Source: Enterococcus sp. PF1-24
Lineage (GTDB): Bacteria; Bacillota; Bacilli; Lactobacillales; Enterococcaceae
Length of the DNA: 64,000 nucleotides
Direction: 5' to 3'
Assembly: GCF_029893325.1 (NCBI RefSeq)
Contig: NZ_JARXWL010000004.1
Span: forward strand, 62,001-126,000
The notes below the pieces were generated by a model. That model had not been told where the DNA came from. It did no database searches and was given only the letters and a program-made list of their open reading frames with translations. Position numbers and translations under genes: made by a program. This document shows, one piece after another, positions 62,435-64,000 of the stretch (its first letter is position 1; every line of letters begins with the position of its first letter).

Positions 62435-62499
62435 TTTACATTTCGTTAACCTTGCGTTAAAATTTCGTTAACCTATAAAAAATATTTTAGTTAACGAAA
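62435..62499 (+). promoter_or_regulatory. bioY promoter and BirA-like operator
   Basis: TTTACA (62435-62440), 17-nt spacer, TAAAAT (62458-62463). TTTCGTTAAC occurs at 62441-62450 and 62463-62472, and its inverse GTTAACGAAA at 62490-62499. The 62463/62490 pair with 17-nt spacing resembles the Firmicutes BirA operator; the extra half-site sits in the promoter spacer. Confidence 0.75.
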
Positions 62500-62510
62500 G
62501 GTATTTTACT

Positions 62511-63056
62511 ATGAAACTTACTTCTAAACAAATGGTCTTAATCGCTGAATTTGCTGCCATCATCGCAGTACTTTCACAAATCACAATTCCTTTAGCCTTG
62601 ATTCCATTGACGTTGCAAACTTTTGCAGTTGGCTTTGTGGCCACCATCTCTGATAAAAAAAGCAGCACCTATGCTGTTTTAATTTATTTATTACTAGGTT
62701 TAATTGGTTTACCCGTCTTTGCCAATTTTCGTAGCGGGATGGCAGTTTTATTTGGTCCCACTGGCGGCTTCTTAATCGGCTTTATTTTTAATGCTTTTAT
62801 TACTAGCTGGTTAATGTCAAAAAAAACCGTCAGCTATGGCTGGGCGATTTTAGCAAATATCTCTGGCGCTTTCTTCACTTTGCTTTTCGGCACGATTTGG
62901 TTGCAATTTGGTAATGGCATGACCTTTGCGGATGCCTTAGCAGCGGGCTTTATTCCTTTTATTATCCCCGGTATTATTAAAGCGGTGGCAGCAGCTTGCT
63001 TAGGGGTCGTCGTTTTAAAACGGGTTCCTTTTCTAAAACAAAACAACAAAAAATAA
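62511..63056 (+). CDS. bioY: Biotin transporter BioY
   Basis: 181-residue substrate-specific (S) component of an ECF-type biotin importer, six helices. Family landmarks: ITIPLALIPLTLQTFAVGFVA near residue 27 (given as IPLALIPLTLQTFAV), LIYLLLGLIGLPVFANFRSG near 62, LFGPTGGFLIGFIFNAF near 85, and IIPGIIKAVAAACLGVVV near 150. The ECF ATPases and T protein are encoded elsewhere. ATG at 62511. The upstream TTAAC repeats fit control by biotin-loaded BirA, which would shut it off when biotin is plentiful. Confidence 0.93.
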   Translation: MKLTSKQMVLIAEFAAIIAVLSQITIPLALIPLTLQTFAVGFVATISDKKSSTYAVLIYLLLGLIGLPVFANFRSGMAVLFGPTGGFLIGFIFNAFITSWLMSKKTVSYGWAILANISGAFFTLLFGTIWLQFGNGMTFADALAAGFIPFIIPGIIKAVAAACLGVVVLKRVPFLKQNNKK

Positions 63057-63177
63057 CTTATTCATTTAAAATTCTTGCTTTTTCATTTTTTTCGTCATAC
63101 TTTTTTCACAATTTCAGATTATTATATATACATACCAACAAACAAACCCTTAAACACTTTTTCATTTTTAACTCCTT

Positions 63178-63210
63178 GCCCGCTGGTTCCCCGCCAGCGG
63201 GCTTCCTTTT
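63178..63210 (+). terminator. Terminator after bioY
   Basis: GCCCGCTGG and CCAGCGGGC form a GC-rich stem 120 nt after the stop, with a T-rich stretch following. Confidence 0.65.
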
Positions 63211-63223
63211 GTCTTTTTTTCCA

Positions 63224-63252
63224 CAAAAAAACTGAGTATCTCTACTCAGTTC
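63224..63252 (-). terminator. Terminator of mvaS
   Basis: AACTGAGTA pairs with TACTCAGTT, then seven T on the reverse strand, just after the mvaS stop. Confidence 0.8.
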
Positions 63253-63257
63253 CTTAA

Positions 63258-64000
63258 TTACCCATGATTATAATAACGAATACCCCCCGCAACTTTATGC
63301 ACTGCATAAGGACTTGAATCATTAGTGATTAATTCTGAATCATCCCGCGGTAATTTTTCGTTAAAGATTGCTTCGTATTCAGGAATCGTCAACTGTTGTC
63401 GTTGCGCTAACAAAGCTTCATGCTGCTGTGATTGTAAATGTTCTTGGTAACCAGCTACTAAGGTTAATGAGAAAAATTCACTAACTGCCCCTGAGCCATA
63501 ACTAAACAGCCCGATTAAATCACCAGCTTGTAAGGTTTGACTGTTTTCCAACAAGGAAACTAAGCCTAAATATAAAGAACCTGTATACAAATTACCGATT
63601 TTTTTGCTGTAAACAATACTTTCATCATAGCAAGCGGTTAAACGTTGCTGCTCGGTTTCAGTAAGTTCCGGAAAAATACTTTGCAAAGCTTTGCGCCCCA
63701 TTTTTGTATAAGGTAAATGAAAAGCCAGCGCTGCATAATCTTGACTGCTACGCTTGAATTGTTTTTTATTTTGTTGCCAAACCGTTTGAAAACTATTAAT
63801 ATAAACGTCATTTGATAAATGCCCATCAACTAGCGGATAATCATGCCCCTCTGGTCGCCAAAAATCATAAATATCTTCTGAATAAAAAACAGCTTCTTCC
63901 GATAAAATAGCGATACTTGGATTAGCCGTAATCAGCATTGCCACCGCGCCTGCCCCTTGAGTCACTTCTCCCCCAGAGTTCAAGCCATATTTTGAGATAT
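63258..64000 (-). CDS. mvaS: Hydroxymethylglutaryl-CoA synthase (partial)
   Basis: C-terminal ~247 residues of the enzyme that joins acetyl-CoA and acetoacetyl-CoA to HMG-CoA in the mevalonate pathway for isoprenoids. Visible motifs: KYGLNSGGEVTQGAGAVAML at the cut end, YDFWRPEGHDYPLVDGHLSN, the catalytic histidine in LAFHLPYTKMG, GNLYTGSLYLGLVSLLE and GLFSYGSGAVSEFF. The active-site cysteine lies beyond the right edge. The close match to enterococcal MvaS in pattern supports the lineage call. Confidence 0.95.
   Translation of the reverse strand, partial: ISKYGLNSGGEVTQGAGAVAMLITANPSIAILSEEAVFYSEDIYDFWRPEGHDYPLVDGHLSNDVYINSFQTVWQQNKKQFKRSSQDYAALAFHLPYTKMGRKALQSIFPELTETEQQRLTACYDESIVYSKKIGNLYTGSLYLGLVSLLENSQTLQAGDLIGLFSYGSGAVSEFFSLTLVAGYQEHLQSQQHEALLAQRQQLTIPEYEAIFNEKLPRDDSELITNDSSPYAVHKVAGGIRYYNHG

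Overview
The window is chromosomal DNA from a low-GC Gram-positive coccus of the Lactobacillales, most likely Enterococcaceae (Enterococcus or a close relative). Pointers to this are the mevalonate-pathway mvaS at the right edge, the phosphorylase/beta-phosphoglucomutase trehalose route, the many PTS and PRD proteins, an LPXTG surface protein, T-box and lysine riboswitches, and the Firmicutes order ymdB-ricA-mutS-mutL. I saw no tRNA or rRNA gene, transposase, phage gene or CRISPR array. The assignment is inference; no database was searched.

Layout. 1-1.1 kb: 5' part of an amino-acid ABC permease gene behind a tandem T-box leader. 1.2-6.4 kb: a two-gene ABC transporter and a LytTR two-component system with two paralogous AgrC/ComD-type kinases. 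6.7-11.5 kb: a ClpP1-like protease, a GH51 arabinofuranosidase with an AraC regulator, and an Rgg regulator divergent from a CPBP membrane protein. 11.5-17.2 kb: a PRD regulator/EIIA, an ascorbate-family PTS, a class II aldolase and a P-loop kinase, forming an unassigned sugar pathway. 17.5-21.2 kb: a SipW/TasA-like surface-fibre operon with an LPXTG protein and a glycine-rich protein. 21.6-34.2 kb: mixed membrane proteins and regulators, a fluoride riboswitch with a CLC antiporter, a lysine riboswitch with an ABC transporter, niaR, chorismate mutase and an Mga-like regulator.

34.3-44.4 kb: ruvAB, then a trehalose block (TreR, HAD, ROK, beta-PGM, GH65 phosphorylase, trehalose PTS) with paired operators. 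44.5-52.9 kb: maf, mutL, mutS, ricA, ymdB, a HAD phosphatase and an FNT channel. 53.2-61.5 kb: an orphan gene and an msm-like sugar ABC operon with alpha-glucosidase, sucrose phosphorylase and a divergent LacI regulator. 61.5-64 kb: rpsD with a structured leader, bioY with a BirA-like operator, and partial mvaS.

The most interesting locus is 17.5-21.2 kb. Three secreted proteins share a lysine-tyrosine motif just after the signal-peptide hydrophobic core, next to an ER-type (Ser/His) SipW signal peptidase. A fourth protein carries a similar TasA/camelysin-like domain but ends in LPKTG. This looks like a matrix fibre whose attachment to the wall is handled by sortase. Other points of note are a T-box module without Stem I, a dispersed ~70-nt repeat, the chimeric kinase pair, and a ClpP with a Ser-His-Asn triad.
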